The notes under the pieces are model-generated. The model searched no databases and was not told the origin of the DNA. It was given only the letters and a program-made list of their open reading frames with translations. 64,000 nt of DNA from Kineosporia succinea (GTDB lineage: Bacteria > Actinomycetota > Actinomycetes > Actinomycetales > Kineosporiaceae). Positions 41,181 through 48,460 of this stretch are shown one piece after another (position 1 is the first letter of the stretch; each line of letters begins with the position of its first letter). A program made the translations under genes and the position numbers. The stretch is taken from NCBI RefSeq assembly GCF_030811555.1, contig NZ_JAUSQZ010000001.1, positions 1,984,001-2,048,000 of the forward strand. Reading direction: 5' to 3'.

Positions 41181-42269
41181 ATGGTCTCTGCTGCGCGTTC
41201 GACGGTCCCTGCTGCGCGTCCGATGGTCTCCGCTGCGCCTTCGGCGGTCTCTGCTGCGCGTTCACCGGTTCTGCCTCGGGTCCGGGGGCCTCGCGGCTGT
41301 CTGCCTCTCCCGGCTCCAGGTCTCCCGGCTCCAGGTCTCCCGGCTCCAGGTCTACGGGCTTCCGGTCCTCGTGCCTCCGGTCTTCCCACCTCTGGCCCGC
41401 TGGCCTCCGTCGGGCAGCGTCCCGGTGGCCGGGCCGGGGCAGGTTCGGTGCCCGAATCTGCCCAGCTGCGCAAGTCCGTCGCCGCGGCCGGTGCGGCCCA
41501 CGTGGTGCGGCTACCTCAGGCCGGGCACCGGCCACTGGTGGTCCCCACCGGGCGGTGGCAGGGCCTGGTCGTGGGTGTGGTCGGTGGTTGCGGCGGGGCC
41601 GGGGCCAGCGTTCTCGCGGCCGCACTGGCCCGAACGGCCGCATCGCCGCAGTCCCGGGCCGGTGTCACCCTGCTCGCCGAGATCGACCAGCTCGGCGGTG
41701 GGCTCGACCTGCTGCTCGGCGCCGAAGACGAACCCGGCCTGCGCTGGCCCGATCTCGCCTCGGCCCGCGGGCGCCTGCTGCCCGGCAGTCTCTCCGGCAC
41801 ACTGCCCGTGATCGACGGGGTGCACGTGCTGGCCGCTGTCCGCTCCGGACCGGTCACCGGGCTCTCCGCAGCCGCCGTGCAGGCCGTGCTCGACGCCGCC
41901 CGCTCCGAGTACGGCCTCGTCGTGCTCGACCTGCCGCGCCATCTGGACGAGGCCGCCAGAGCCGCTGTGCGGGCCGCGCACGTGTGTCTGGTGGTCGTTC
42001 CCGCCGATGTACGGGCGACGGCGGCAGCGCGGCGTGTGGTGGCGTCTCTGCGGCCGGAGGTGGACGACGTCCGGGTCGTGGTGCGGGAGCCAGGGCCGGC
42101 CGGGATCGCGGCGGACGGCATCTGCGCCGCTCTCGACCTGCCCCTGGCCGGGCTGCTGCCGACCGAGCCCCGGCTCCGTCTGGCCCTCGACCGGGGTGAG
42201 CCACCGGGGTTACGGCCCCGGGGGCCGCTGGCCGCGTTCTGCCGGGAGCTGCTCGAGGAACTCCGGTGA
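41181..42269 (+). CDS. ssd: Septum site-determining / CpaE-like protein of the Tad locus
   Basis: The 362-residue protein is a MinD/CpaE-type P-loop ATPase relative. Its nucleotide loop reads GVVGGCGGAGASVLAAALA, without the lysines of the usual KGGxGKT motif, as in mycobacterial Ssd. AAHVVRLPQ just before it matches the end of a pseudo-receiver domain. The first 90 residues are instead four 21-bp and three 15-bp tandem repeats (VSAARST, PAPGL types). Later LDLPRHLDEAARAAVRAA and VVVPADVRATAAARRVVAS fit the ATPase fold. ATG at 41181 has GGAG nine bases upstream. It leads the tad genes and overlaps tadA. Confidence 0.85.
   Translation: MVSAARSTVPAARPMVSAAPSAVSAARSPVLPRVRGPRGCLPLPAPGLPAPGLPAPGLRASGPRASGLPTSGPLASVGQRPGGRAGAGSVPESAQLRKSVAAAGAAHVVRLPQAGHRPLVVPTGRWQGLVVGVVGGCGGAGASVLAAALARTAASPQSRAGVTLLAEIDQLGGGLDLLLGAEDEPGLRWPDLASARGRLLPGSLSGTLPVIDGVHVLAAVRSGPVTGLSAAAVQAVLDAARSEYGLVVLDLPRHLDEAARAAVRAAHVCLVVVPADVRATAAARRVVASLRPEVDDVRVVVREPGPAGIAADGICAALDLPLAGLLPTEPRLRLALDRGEPPGLRPRGPLAAFCRELLEELR
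41183..41266 (+). repeat. Four 21-bp units at the start of ssd
   Basis: Units of ggtctctgctgcgcgttcga-type sequence encode heptapeptides such as VSAARST. A 15-bp repeat of three units follows at 41309-41353 (ccggctccaggtctc). Confidence 0.85.
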
Positions 42270-43462
42270 ACCGCCCCGGCGACGGTGAGACCGCCCTGGT
42301 CTCCCGGTTACGGGGCGGCCTCGCCGGTTCCGGGCGCCCCGACCGGCGCGAGCTGGCGGCATTGGTCGCCGCCACCTCGGCCGGCCTCGGGCAGGTGCTC
42401 GGGCAGGACGACGTGCTGGCCGCCACCGAACGGGTCAGCGCGGAACTCTGGGGCCTCGGCCCGCTGCAGCCCTTCCTCGAACTGCCGGGCGTCACCGACG
42501 TACTGGTCAACGGGCCGGGCGAGATCTGGGTCGACCGGGGCTCGGGCCTCACCCGGGTGGCCTGTCCGGCCGCGCTGTCCGCCGAGACGCAGGTGCGGGC
42601 CCTCGCGACCCGGCTCGCGTCCACCGCCGGGCGACGACTCGACGACGCCGCTCCCTACGCCGACGCCCGGCTCGACGGCGGAATCCGGCTCCACGCGGTC
42701 ATTCCCCCGGTCTCACCGGGCGGCACGCTGATCTCGCTGCGGGTGCTGCAGCAAGAACCCCTCACGCTCGAGACGCTGGTGTCGACCGGCTCGATGCCCG
42801 CCCGCTGGGCCGAGGTGCTGCGGGCGATGATCGCGGCCCGGGCGGCGTTCCTGGTCAGCGGGGGCACGGGCGCGGGCAAGACCACCCTCCTGGCCTCGTT
42901 GCTGTCGCTCGTCCCCGCCCGTGAGCGGATCGTGCTGGTCGAAGACGTCGGCGAGCTCCGCCCCGCTCACCCCCATCTGGTGCGGCTCGAGGCCCGGCAC
43001 GCGAATGTCGAGGGAGCAGGCGCGGTTCCGCTCGAGGTCCTGGTGCGCCAGGCCCTGCGGATGCGCCCCGACCGGGTGGTGGTCGGAGAGTGCCGGGGTG
43101 CCGAGGTCCGCGATCTGCTGGCCGCCCTGAACACCGGGCACGCGGGCGGATGCGGCACGGTGCACGCCAACGCCCCGGCCGACGTCCCGGCCCGGCTGGA
43201 GGCTCTGGGGGCCCTGGCCGGGCTCACGGTCGACGCGGTGCGGGCCCAGGCGGCCGCCGCGCTCGACGCCGTGGTGCACGTGGAGCGGCGCGGAAACCGG
43301 CGCCAGGTCACCCAGATCGCGGTCGCCCGACGCGGCGAGCGCGGTGAACTGACGATGCTGCCGGCGCTGACTGCCGATCCTCGCGATCCGTCGTCCGACG
43401 GATCGCTGGGCGCCGGCTGGCCCGACCTGGCCGCCCGTCTGGACTGCGAAGGACGAGCATGA
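42266..43462 (+). CDS. tadA: Tad pilus assembly ATPase
   Basis: TadA/CpaF powers Flp pilus assembly at the cytoplasmic membrane. The 398 residues include the N-terminal GLGPLQPFLELPGVTDVLVN region, Walker A SGGTGAGKTTLLASLLS (about 195), the Asp box VLVEDVGELRP, Walker B MRPDRVVVGECRG and the HAGGCGTVHANAP His box. GTG at 42266 overlaps the ssd stop. The next gene, tadB, overlaps its end (ATGA), so the operon is tightly coupled. Confidence 0.94.
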   Translation: MNRPGDGETALVSRLRGGLAGSGRPDRRELAALVAATSAGLGQVLGQDDVLAATERVSAELWGLGPLQPFLELPGVTDVLVNGPGEIWVDRGSGLTRVACPAALSAETQVRALATRLASTAGRRLDDAAPYADARLDGGIRLHAVIPPVSPGGTLISLRVLQQEPLTLETLVSTGSMPARWAEVLRAMIAARAAFLVSGGTGAGKTTLLASLLSLVPARERIVLVEDVGELRPAHPHLVRLEARHANVEGAGAVPLEVLVRQALRMRPDRVVVGECRGAEVRDLLAALNTGHAGGCGTVHANAPADVPARLEALGALAGLTVDAVRAQAAAALDAVVHVERRGNRRQVTQIAVARRGERGELTMLPALTADPRDPSSDGSLGAGWPDLAARLDCEGRA

Positions 43463-44061
43463 GCGCGCGCAGGCTGTCACCGGAACCATTGTCCGGCCCT
43501 CGTTTCCGGCTGGCACGGGATGACGCCGCCCAGCTCTGCGGGCGGGTCTCGGCTCTGTCCCGGGCCGGGGTCCCGCCCGGCCGGACCTGGGAGGTGCTGG
43601 CCGCGGGCCGAGGGCCGGACGCCCGGGTGGCGACCACCGTGGCCGGGATGATGGCCGTCGGCGGCACCACGGCCGAAGGGTTGCGGCTGGCCGCGTCCGG
43701 GTGCGACGGGCCCGGGGTGGAGGCGCTGGAGTGGCTCGCCGCGACGGCCGAGGTGGTCCGGAGATCGGGAGCCCCGGCGGCAGCGATCTTCGACGGTGTC
43801 GGGTCCGGCCTGCTGGCCCAGATCGCGGAGTCCGACGAGCGCGACGTCGCTCTGTCCGGCCCTCGTACCACCGCGAAAGTACTGGCGACGCTTCCGGTCA
43901 TCGGTCTCCTGCTGGGTGCCGCGCTCGGGGTGAACACGCTCGGGGTGCTGCTCGGCAGTGCGCCCGGACTGGCCTGTCTGGTGGGCGGGGCCCTGTTCTG
44001 GTGGGCGGGCCGGCGCTGGACCGCCCAGCTCGTGCGGTCGGCCTCCCGGGAGAACCCATGA
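43459..44061 (+). CDS. tadB: Tad pilus inner-membrane protein TadB-like
   Basis: The 200-residue protein is a short form of the type II secretion F domain. A cytoplasmic part (ALSRAGVPPGRTWEVLAAG) resembles the GspF helical bundle, and two membrane helices follow (TTAKVLATLPVIGLLLGAAL, and GLACLVGGALFWWAG). Full-size TadB proteins have about 300 residues, so this is the trimmed actinobacterial type. Start and stop overlap tadA and tadC by four bases each. Confidence 0.85.
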   Translation: MSARRLSPEPLSGPRFRLARDDAAQLCGRVSALSRAGVPPGRTWEVLAAGRGPDARVATTVAGMMAVGGTTAEGLRLAASGCDGPGVEALEWLAATAEVVRRSGAPAAAIFDGVGSGLLAQIAESDERDVALSGPRTTAKVLATLPVIGLLLGAALGVNTLGVLLGSAPGLACLVGGALFWWAGRRWTAQLVRSASRENP

Positions 44062-44555
44062 GCACCCGCCTGTCCCGGGCCCTGGTGCCGTACCGGCGCT
44101 CGGCCGCACCGATCCCGCGACCGGCCACCACGGTCATGCCGGGCCCACTCGTGCTCGATCTGATCGCAGCCCTGATGGAGAGCGGAGCCCCACCCACGAG
44201 CGCCCTGCACGGTGCCGGAGAAGTGCTGGCCGAGCTGGGCGACCCCCGCGGTGAGAAGCTGCTGCGGCTGGGCGATCTCATCAACGATCCGCTCCCCGGG
44301 CCGGACGGCGCCGCAGCCGACAGCACCACGGCGGCGCTGGCCGAGGCACTCACCCTGGCGGCCCGTTCCGGCCTGCCGCCGTCGGCCCTGATCCGCCGGG
44401 CGGCGGTGGAGGAGCGACGCCGCCTGGCCGCCACCCGGGCCGTGGCCGTGCACCGGCTCGAGGTGCTGATCGTGATCCCCGGAGCCGTCTGCCTGCTGCC
44501 CGCCTTCGTCCTGCTCGGCATCATGCCGCTGGTGATCAGGATGGTGGCGGGATGA
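44058..44555 (+). CDS. tadC: Tad pilus inner-membrane protein TadC-like
   Basis: The 165-residue protein matches the C-terminal half of a GspF domain: LVLDLIAALMESGAPPTSAL, then ALTLAARSGLPPSALIRRAA, and a hydrophobic end (HRLEVLIVIPGAVCLLPAFV, then LLGIMPLVIRM). It probably pairs with TadB in the assembly platform. ATG at 44058 overlaps the tadB stop (ATGA). A 153-bp gap separates it from the pilin gene. Confidence 0.85.
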   Translation: MSTRLSRALVPYRRSAAPIPRPATTVMPGPLVLDLIAALMESGAPPTSALHGAGEVLAELGDPRGEKLLRLGDLINDPLPGPDGAAADSTTAALAEALTLAARSGLPPSALIRRAAVEERRRLAATRAVAVHRLEVLIVIPGAVCLLPAFVLLGIMPLVIRMVAG

Positions 44556-44708
44556 CTTTCGTGCTGTCCACAGCCGGTAGGAATCCGATTCCGTCCACAG
44601 GCCGGGCTTTTGCGGGGTGGTGCCAGGTGTTCACGGGCGAGTCTGGATGTGGCCGGGAAGAGGGCGGCCGACCCGGCCGGGGGCACCGGCCACGGGGAGA
44701 GGAACACG

Positions 44709-44957
44709 ATGCGCATTCGTCACGGAGTCTCAGCAGTTCTGCCGGTCCGACGCGGGATCTCGGGTCTTCACCGTCAGTGGAGGCAGGTGGTGGCCACGGC
44801 GCGCTCGGCGGGCGAGGCGGGTGCGAGCACGGCGGAGTACGCCATGACCACACTCGCGGCCTGCGGCTTCGCCGGGGTGCTGCTGGTGATCCTGCGCAGC
44901 AGCCCGGTGAAGAGCATGCTGCTCGGGATCATCCAGAAGGCGCTGAGCCTCGCATGA
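44709..44957 (+). CDS. Flp-type pilin precursor (DUF4244)
   Basis: The 82-residue protein has a basic N-terminus, then GEAGASTAEYAMTTLAACGF and a long hydrophobic segment ending in a short LLGIIQKALSLA tail. This is the actinobacterial DUF4244/Flp pilin pattern, in which a prepilin peptidase cuts before the hydrophobic stretch. It should form the pilus shaft. GAGAGGAA lies a few bases before ATG 44709. Its stop overlaps the tadE start (ATGA). Confidence 0.88.
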   Translation: MRIRHGVSAVLPVRRGISGLHRQWRQVVATARSAGEAGASTAEYAMTTLAACGFAGVLLVILRSSPVKSMLLGIIQKALSLA

Positions 44958-45826
44958 TCCGGCCGGACGGCCGGGGCGGCACGGCGCCGACCGCCCCGGT
45001 CCGCCCGGCGAGCCTGGCCTGGCCGGGACGCTCGACGTGGTCGGAAGGCTCGTCGGGGTGGGCTTACTCATGCCACGCGGCTGGGTCGGGACGCTCGGCG
45101 GGGTTGGCGGGGTTGGCGGGGTTGGCATGGTCGGCGACGTTGGCATGGTCGGCGACGTTGGCATGGTCGGCGACGTTGGCATGGTCGGCGACGTTGGCAT
45201 GGTCGGCGACGTTGGCATGGTCGGCGACGTTGGCATGGTCGGCGACGTTGGCACGGTCGATGGGGTTGGCATGGTCGACGGGGTTGGCATGGTCGACGGG
45301 GTTGGCATGGTCGGGCGTGACCAGGCGCCGGGTGGCACCTTTCGGGTCTCGGCCCGGTCCGGCAGCGCTCCCCGCGTCGTGGCGAGACCCGTCGACGCTC
45401 ACCACGTCCCGGTGCGGTCGGGTGGTTCTCGCCGAGTCGGCGCGCGGCCAGATATCGCTTCCTCAGTCTCGGCGCGAACAGGCCGGGCGCGGCGAGCGCG
45501 GTTCGGTCACGGCCGAGTTCGCGCTCCTGATACCGGCGTTCATCCTGCTCATGGCCGCGGTCCTCAGCATCCTGCTGGCCGGCGTGGCCCAACTGCAGTG
45601 CATCGACGCGGCGCGCGCCGGAGCCCGGGCAGCGGCCCGGCACGACGATCCGCGTGGGGCGGCCCAGGCGGTCGGGCCGAGAGGGGCCGTGGTGGAGGCG
45701 TCCGAGAGGGGTGATCGGGTCACGGTGAGGGTCTCGGCCGGGATACGTCTGATGCTGCCGGGGCGTCCAAAGACCGAGGTGGCGTCCGAGAGCACCGCCC
45801 AGGTGGAGCCGGAGGTGGCACCGTGA
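44954..45826 (+). CDS. TadE-like minor pilin with an N-terminal hexapeptide repeat
   Basis: The last 110 residues are a TadE protein: GERGSVTAEFALLIPAFILL forms the pilin-like membrane helix, followed by ILLAGVAQLQCIDAARAGAR and a short outer domain. The first 180 residues are unusual, with eleven LAWSAT-type hexapeptides at about 57-122. The ATG at 44954 is fixed by overlap with the pilin stop, and the repeat is in frame from there. A downstream start close to residue 170 would give a normal TadE, so use of the repeat part is not certain. Its stop overlaps the next gene (GTGA). Confidence 0.82.
   Translation: MIRPDGRGGTAPTAPVRPASLAWPGRSTWSEGSSGWAYSCHAAGSGRSAGLAGLAGLAWSATLAWSATLAWSATLAWSATLAWSATLAWSATLAWSATLARSMGLAWSTGLAWSTGLAWSGVTRRRVAPFGSRPGPAALPASWRDPSTLTTSRCGRVVLAESARGQISLPQSRREQAGRGERGSVTAEFALLIPAFILLMAAVLSILLAGVAQLQCIDAARAGARAAARHDDPRGAAQAVGPRGAVVEASERGDRVTVRVSAGIRLMLPGRPKTEVASESTAQVEPEVAP
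45122..45319 (+). repeat. 11 tandem 18-bp units in the tadE-like gene
   Basis: Units of ttggcatggtcggcgacg, the first seven nearly identical, encode LAWSAT. Later units vary (ttggcatggtcgacgggg). Shorter 9-bp ttggcgggg units precede them. Confidence 0.95.
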
Positions 45827-46641
45827 TCACGAACTGGTTGTCGAGAACGTTGAGCGGTACGCCTGTCTCGGTCAGAATCCACTCGTCCGCAGCGGATCCT
45901 CGCCCCGGGAGCCCGCACCCGACCGGGGGCGTCCGCCCGACCGCGAGCGTCCACCCGACCCGGGGCGTCCACCCGACCCGGGGCGTCCACCCGACCCGGG
46001 GCGTCCACCCGACCCGGGGCGTCCACCCGACCCGGGGCGTCCACCCGACCCGGGGCGTCCACCCGACCCGGGGCGTCCACCCGACCGGGAGCGTCCACCC
46101 GACCGGGAGCGTCCACCCGGCAGGAAACCACCCGGCCAGGAACACCGGCGCAGCCGGCAGCGTCCGGACCGGTCCTTCCGGCGTCGCCCGCAGCCGTTCT
46201 GCCGGAGACGTGGGTCTCTTCCGGGGCGAGGAGTCGCCTGCCGGTGACGGCTCTTCGCGCGATCGAGGCGCCAGCACCGTGATGGCGCTCGGCCTGATCG
46301 TCGCGACGTGTCTCCTGATGTCGGCGGTGGTCACTCTCGGCGTCGCGGTCGCAGCCCGGCACCGGGCCGCGGCTGCCGCCGACCTCGCGGCCCTCGCAGC
46401 TGTCGACTCGCCGCAGGGGTGTTCGGCGGCCGGATCCGTCGCGGAGATCAACGGGGCCCGGCTCGAGGAGTGCACACCCCAGGGAAATGGCACGGTGCTG
46501 GTGACCGTGATGGTCGAGGTGCCGGGACTGGCCGCAGATGTCCGCGGCCGGGCCCGAGCAGGCCCCGGACCTGCACCGATACCCACCACAACCAGTTGGA
46601 CGAGCGTAAGAACCACAAGGGGGACGGGCACTTCTCAGTGA
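45823..46641 (+). CDS. TadE/TadG-like protein with an N-terminal VHPTRG repeat
   Basis: From about residue 150 the protein matches the small Tad-locus secreted protein group (Rv3654c-like): RGASTVMALGLIVATCLLMS membrane helix, then AARHRAAAAADLAALAAVDS and a CSAAGSVAEINGARLEEC pair of Cys residues. Residues 31-102 are twelve hexapeptides, mostly VHPTRG. GTG at 45823 overlaps the tadE stop. It ends the tad operon. As with its neighbour, a start after the repeat is possible but would lack the coupling. Confidence 0.82.
   Translation: MITNWLSRTLSGTPVSVRIHSSAADPRPGSPHPTGGVRPTASVHPTRGVHPTRGVHPTRGVHPTRGVHPTRGVHPTRGVHPTRGVHPTGSVHPTGSVHPAGNHPARNTGAAGSVRTGPSGVARSRSAGDVGLFRGEESPAGDGSSRDRGASTVMALGLIVATCLLMSAVVTLGVAVAARHRAAAAADLAALAAVDSPQGCSAAGSVAEINGARLEECTPQGNGTVLVTVMVEVPGLAADVRGRARAGPGPAPIPTTTSWTSVRTTRGTGTSQ
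45913..46128 (+). repeat. 12 tandem 18-bp units in the tadG-like gene
   Basis: Units of gtccacccgacccggggc begin at 45949 and repeat seven times almost exactly, with variant units on both sides. They encode VHPTRG. Confidence 0.95.
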
Positions 46642-46652
46642 GAGGAGGAAAC

Positions 46653-46703
46653 ATGTCAGCCAAATTGGTGACACGCAGTGCGCCGTGTAGGCCATTGGAG
46701 TGA
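46653..46703 (+). CDS. Possible 16-residue leader peptide upstream of bldG
   Basis: AGGAGG lies four bases before ATG 46653, one of the best ribosome binding sites in the window. The frame is [16 protein letters not shown], then TGA at 46701-46703. No longer protein follows. It sits 100 bp before bldG. It may be a regulatory leader peptide, a small protein, or the remnant of the start of a lost gene. Confidence 0.45.
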   Translation: MSAKLVTRSAPCRPLE

Positions 46704-46803
46704 CCGTCAGATGATTGAATGCCGGAGGCGCGCCCCCATGGCGAGGGCTGAACAGAAGATTCGAGCACCGCGATACGGGCACAGGACTTCCCGGGGAGGC
46801 GAT

Positions 46804-47277
46804 GTGGAGCTCACGGTGGCGACACGGCGCGAAGGTGTCCAGACGGTCATCAGCGTGTCCGGAGAGATCGACGTATATACGGCTCCCACTCTGAGGGAAC
46901 GTCTCAACGAGCTGGTCTCGGAGGGCGAGTACCACCTGGTGGTGGACATGGGCGGGGTCGACTTCCTCGACTCGACGGGGCTCGGGGTCCTGGTCGGCGG
47001 GCTGAAGCGAGCGCGCTCGCACGAGGGCTCACTGCAGCTGGTGTGCGACCAGGAGAAGATTCTCAAGGTCTTCCGGATCACCGGGCTGACCAAGGTTTTC
47101 CCGATCCACTCCTCGCTCGGCGAGGCTCTGGCGGGTCCGCCGAACGCCGGGGCGACCACCGAATCTTCGCCCGAGCAGCCACGTCCGGACGAGCACGTCA
47201 CGATCTCGCTCGACAGCACCCAGGAGAAGACGCTCGACGGCACCGCGAACGGGGAGTCCTTCAGAGGCACCCCATAA
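46804..47277 (+). CDS. bldG: Anti-sigma factor antagonist BldG
   Basis: The STAS-domain protein closely follows Streptomyces Bld[41 protein letters not shown] and [18 protein letters not shown]. Ser57 in the DSTGLG loop is the residue phosphorylated by the partner kinase. It frees sigma factors by binding their anti-sigma factors and controls development and stress in relatives. The 157 residues include a C-terminal polar extension of about 45 beyond the usual 113. GTG at 46804 has GGGGAGG four bases upstream. The kinase gene follows. Confidence 0.95.
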   Translation: MELTVATRREGVQTVISVSGEIDVYTAPTLRERLNELVSEGEYHLVVDMGGVDFLDSTGLGVLVGGLKRARSHEGSLQLVCDQEKILKVFRITGLTKVFPIHSSLGEALAGPPNAGATTESSPEQPRPDEHVTISLDSTQEKTLDGTANGESFRGTP

Positions 47278-47312
47278 CCGGGACCGGGCCGGAACCGCCC
47301 GAGTCCGGTGCA

Positions 47313-47600
47313 GGCCACCACGGTGCAACCGGCCACCACGGGATACCCGGTGGCCACGGGACACCGGATGGCCACGGGTCACCCGGTGGGCACGAGACAC
47401 CCGGTGGGCACCGGACGACGGGCGGCGACGGAACGCCGGGCGGCCACGGGACGGCCGAGCGTGGCGAGACGACGGAGCACGACAGAGCGACCGAACACGA
47501 CGAGACGACCGAGCACGACAGAGCAGCCGAACACGACGAGACGACCGAGCACGACAGAGCAGCCGAACACGACGAGACGACCGGACACGACGACCCGGCC
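47313..47600 (+). repeat. 16 tandem 18-bp units between bldG and its kinase gene
   Basis: Sixteen units fill the gap without a break. The first eight are of the ggtggccacgggacaccg type and the last eight of the gaacacgacgagacgacc type. In the frame of the kinase gene they encode hexapeptides such as GGHGTP and EHDETT, leading directly into it. Confidence 0.93.
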
Positions 47601-47603
47601 GAG

Positions 47604-48020
47604 GTGGTCGGGGTCGAGCTGCGGTTTCCGCCGGCCGCCGAATACGTCCGTACGGCCCGGCTCGTCGCCGTGGCGGTGGCTCGTCGCGCCGGTCTCACCC
47701 ACGACCTGGAAGAGCTGCGTCTGGCGGTGGGTGAGGCGTGTGCCCGGGCGGTCCGTCGCTGCGAGGCCGCCAGCTGCGGCGACCAGGTGACGATGTTCGT
47801 CGACGACACCGGCCCCGGACTCGTGGTCGAGGTGACTGACGTGGCCAAGACCGATCCCGGCCCGGAACCTGTGGCGCTGTCGCTGCTCGAGGGCCTGGCC
47901 GACCGCGTCGAGGTCCTTGCCCATCAGGGTGTCCCGGGTGGCCTCGTGCGCCTGGAGTGGTGGCCCCCACCGTCTTTCGGGTCCACCCCGGTCGCCCTGC
48001 CGCGAAACTCAGCAGACTGA
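47604..48020 (+). CDS. Anti-sigma factor kinase (RsbW-like ATP-binding protein), BldG partner
   Basis: The 138-residue GHKL ATPase has ELRFPPAAEYVRTARLVAVA at the start, the N box LEELRLAVGEACARAVRRC and a G1-like VDDTGPGLVVEVTD. It matches the protein encoded after bldG in Streptomyces (SCO3548), which phosphorylates BldG and binds sigma factors. GTG at 47604 gives that length but has no ribosome binding site. In the same frame the upstream 18-bp repeat is open back to the bldG stop without any ATG, GTG, TTG or CTG, so how translation begins is unclear. Confidence 0.85.
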   Translation: MVGVELRFPPAAEYVRTARLVAVAVARRAGLTHDLEELRLAVGEACARAVRRCEAASCGDQVTMFVDDTGPGLVVEVTDVAKTDPGPEPVALSLLEGLADRVEVLAHQGVPGGLVRLEWWPPPSFGSTPVALPRNSAD

Positions 48021-48460
48021 CACGCGTCCACCATCAGTCGAGCCGGCATCCGGGCCAACAGGTCGACCCACCAGGTCGAACCGCCAGCCCGTCATCAGCC
48101 GAGCCACCGGCCCGCCGCCAAGCCGACCCACTAAGCCGACCCACCGAGCCGAGCCGACCCACCGAGCCACCACCGAGCCCGCCCCAGACCACCGCTGAGC
48201 CATCTCGAACCGCTCGACGCCGTCCGGACGGCCACTTCGGTGACAGCAAACCGGTACGAATACCCACAAAGTGAAAAGAGCCACGCGCCAGACGTTTGGT
48301 GGTGCGCATCACAGTACATAGACTCCGCGAGGTGGGAACTCTCGTCGGGCTTCCGGCGTCCCACGCAAGCCAAGGCCCCGTTCCGCCCTGTCGCCTGCTC
48401 TGGAGACCACCCACCCGCGACGGGTGAGGGGGTCGCCCACGCACGCGTCGAGGAGGACGG
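48021..48460. other. 440-bp region upstream of the pyrophosphatase gene
   Basis: No gene. Short decayed repeats of agccgacccaccg occur at 48121-48168. The lower-GC part near 48240-48330 probably holds the hppA promoter. Confidence 0.55.

Noticed and set aside
44552-44953. Upstream extension of the tadE-like frame across the pilin gene
   Set aside because: It overlaps the pilin gene in another frame; the ATG at 44954, coupled to the pilin stop, is a better start.
47308-47790. Plus-strand open frame starting at GTG 47308 through the 18-bp repeat
   Set aside because: It runs into the kinase domain in the wrong phase, so it would not make the conserved protein. The open frame comes from the repeat.
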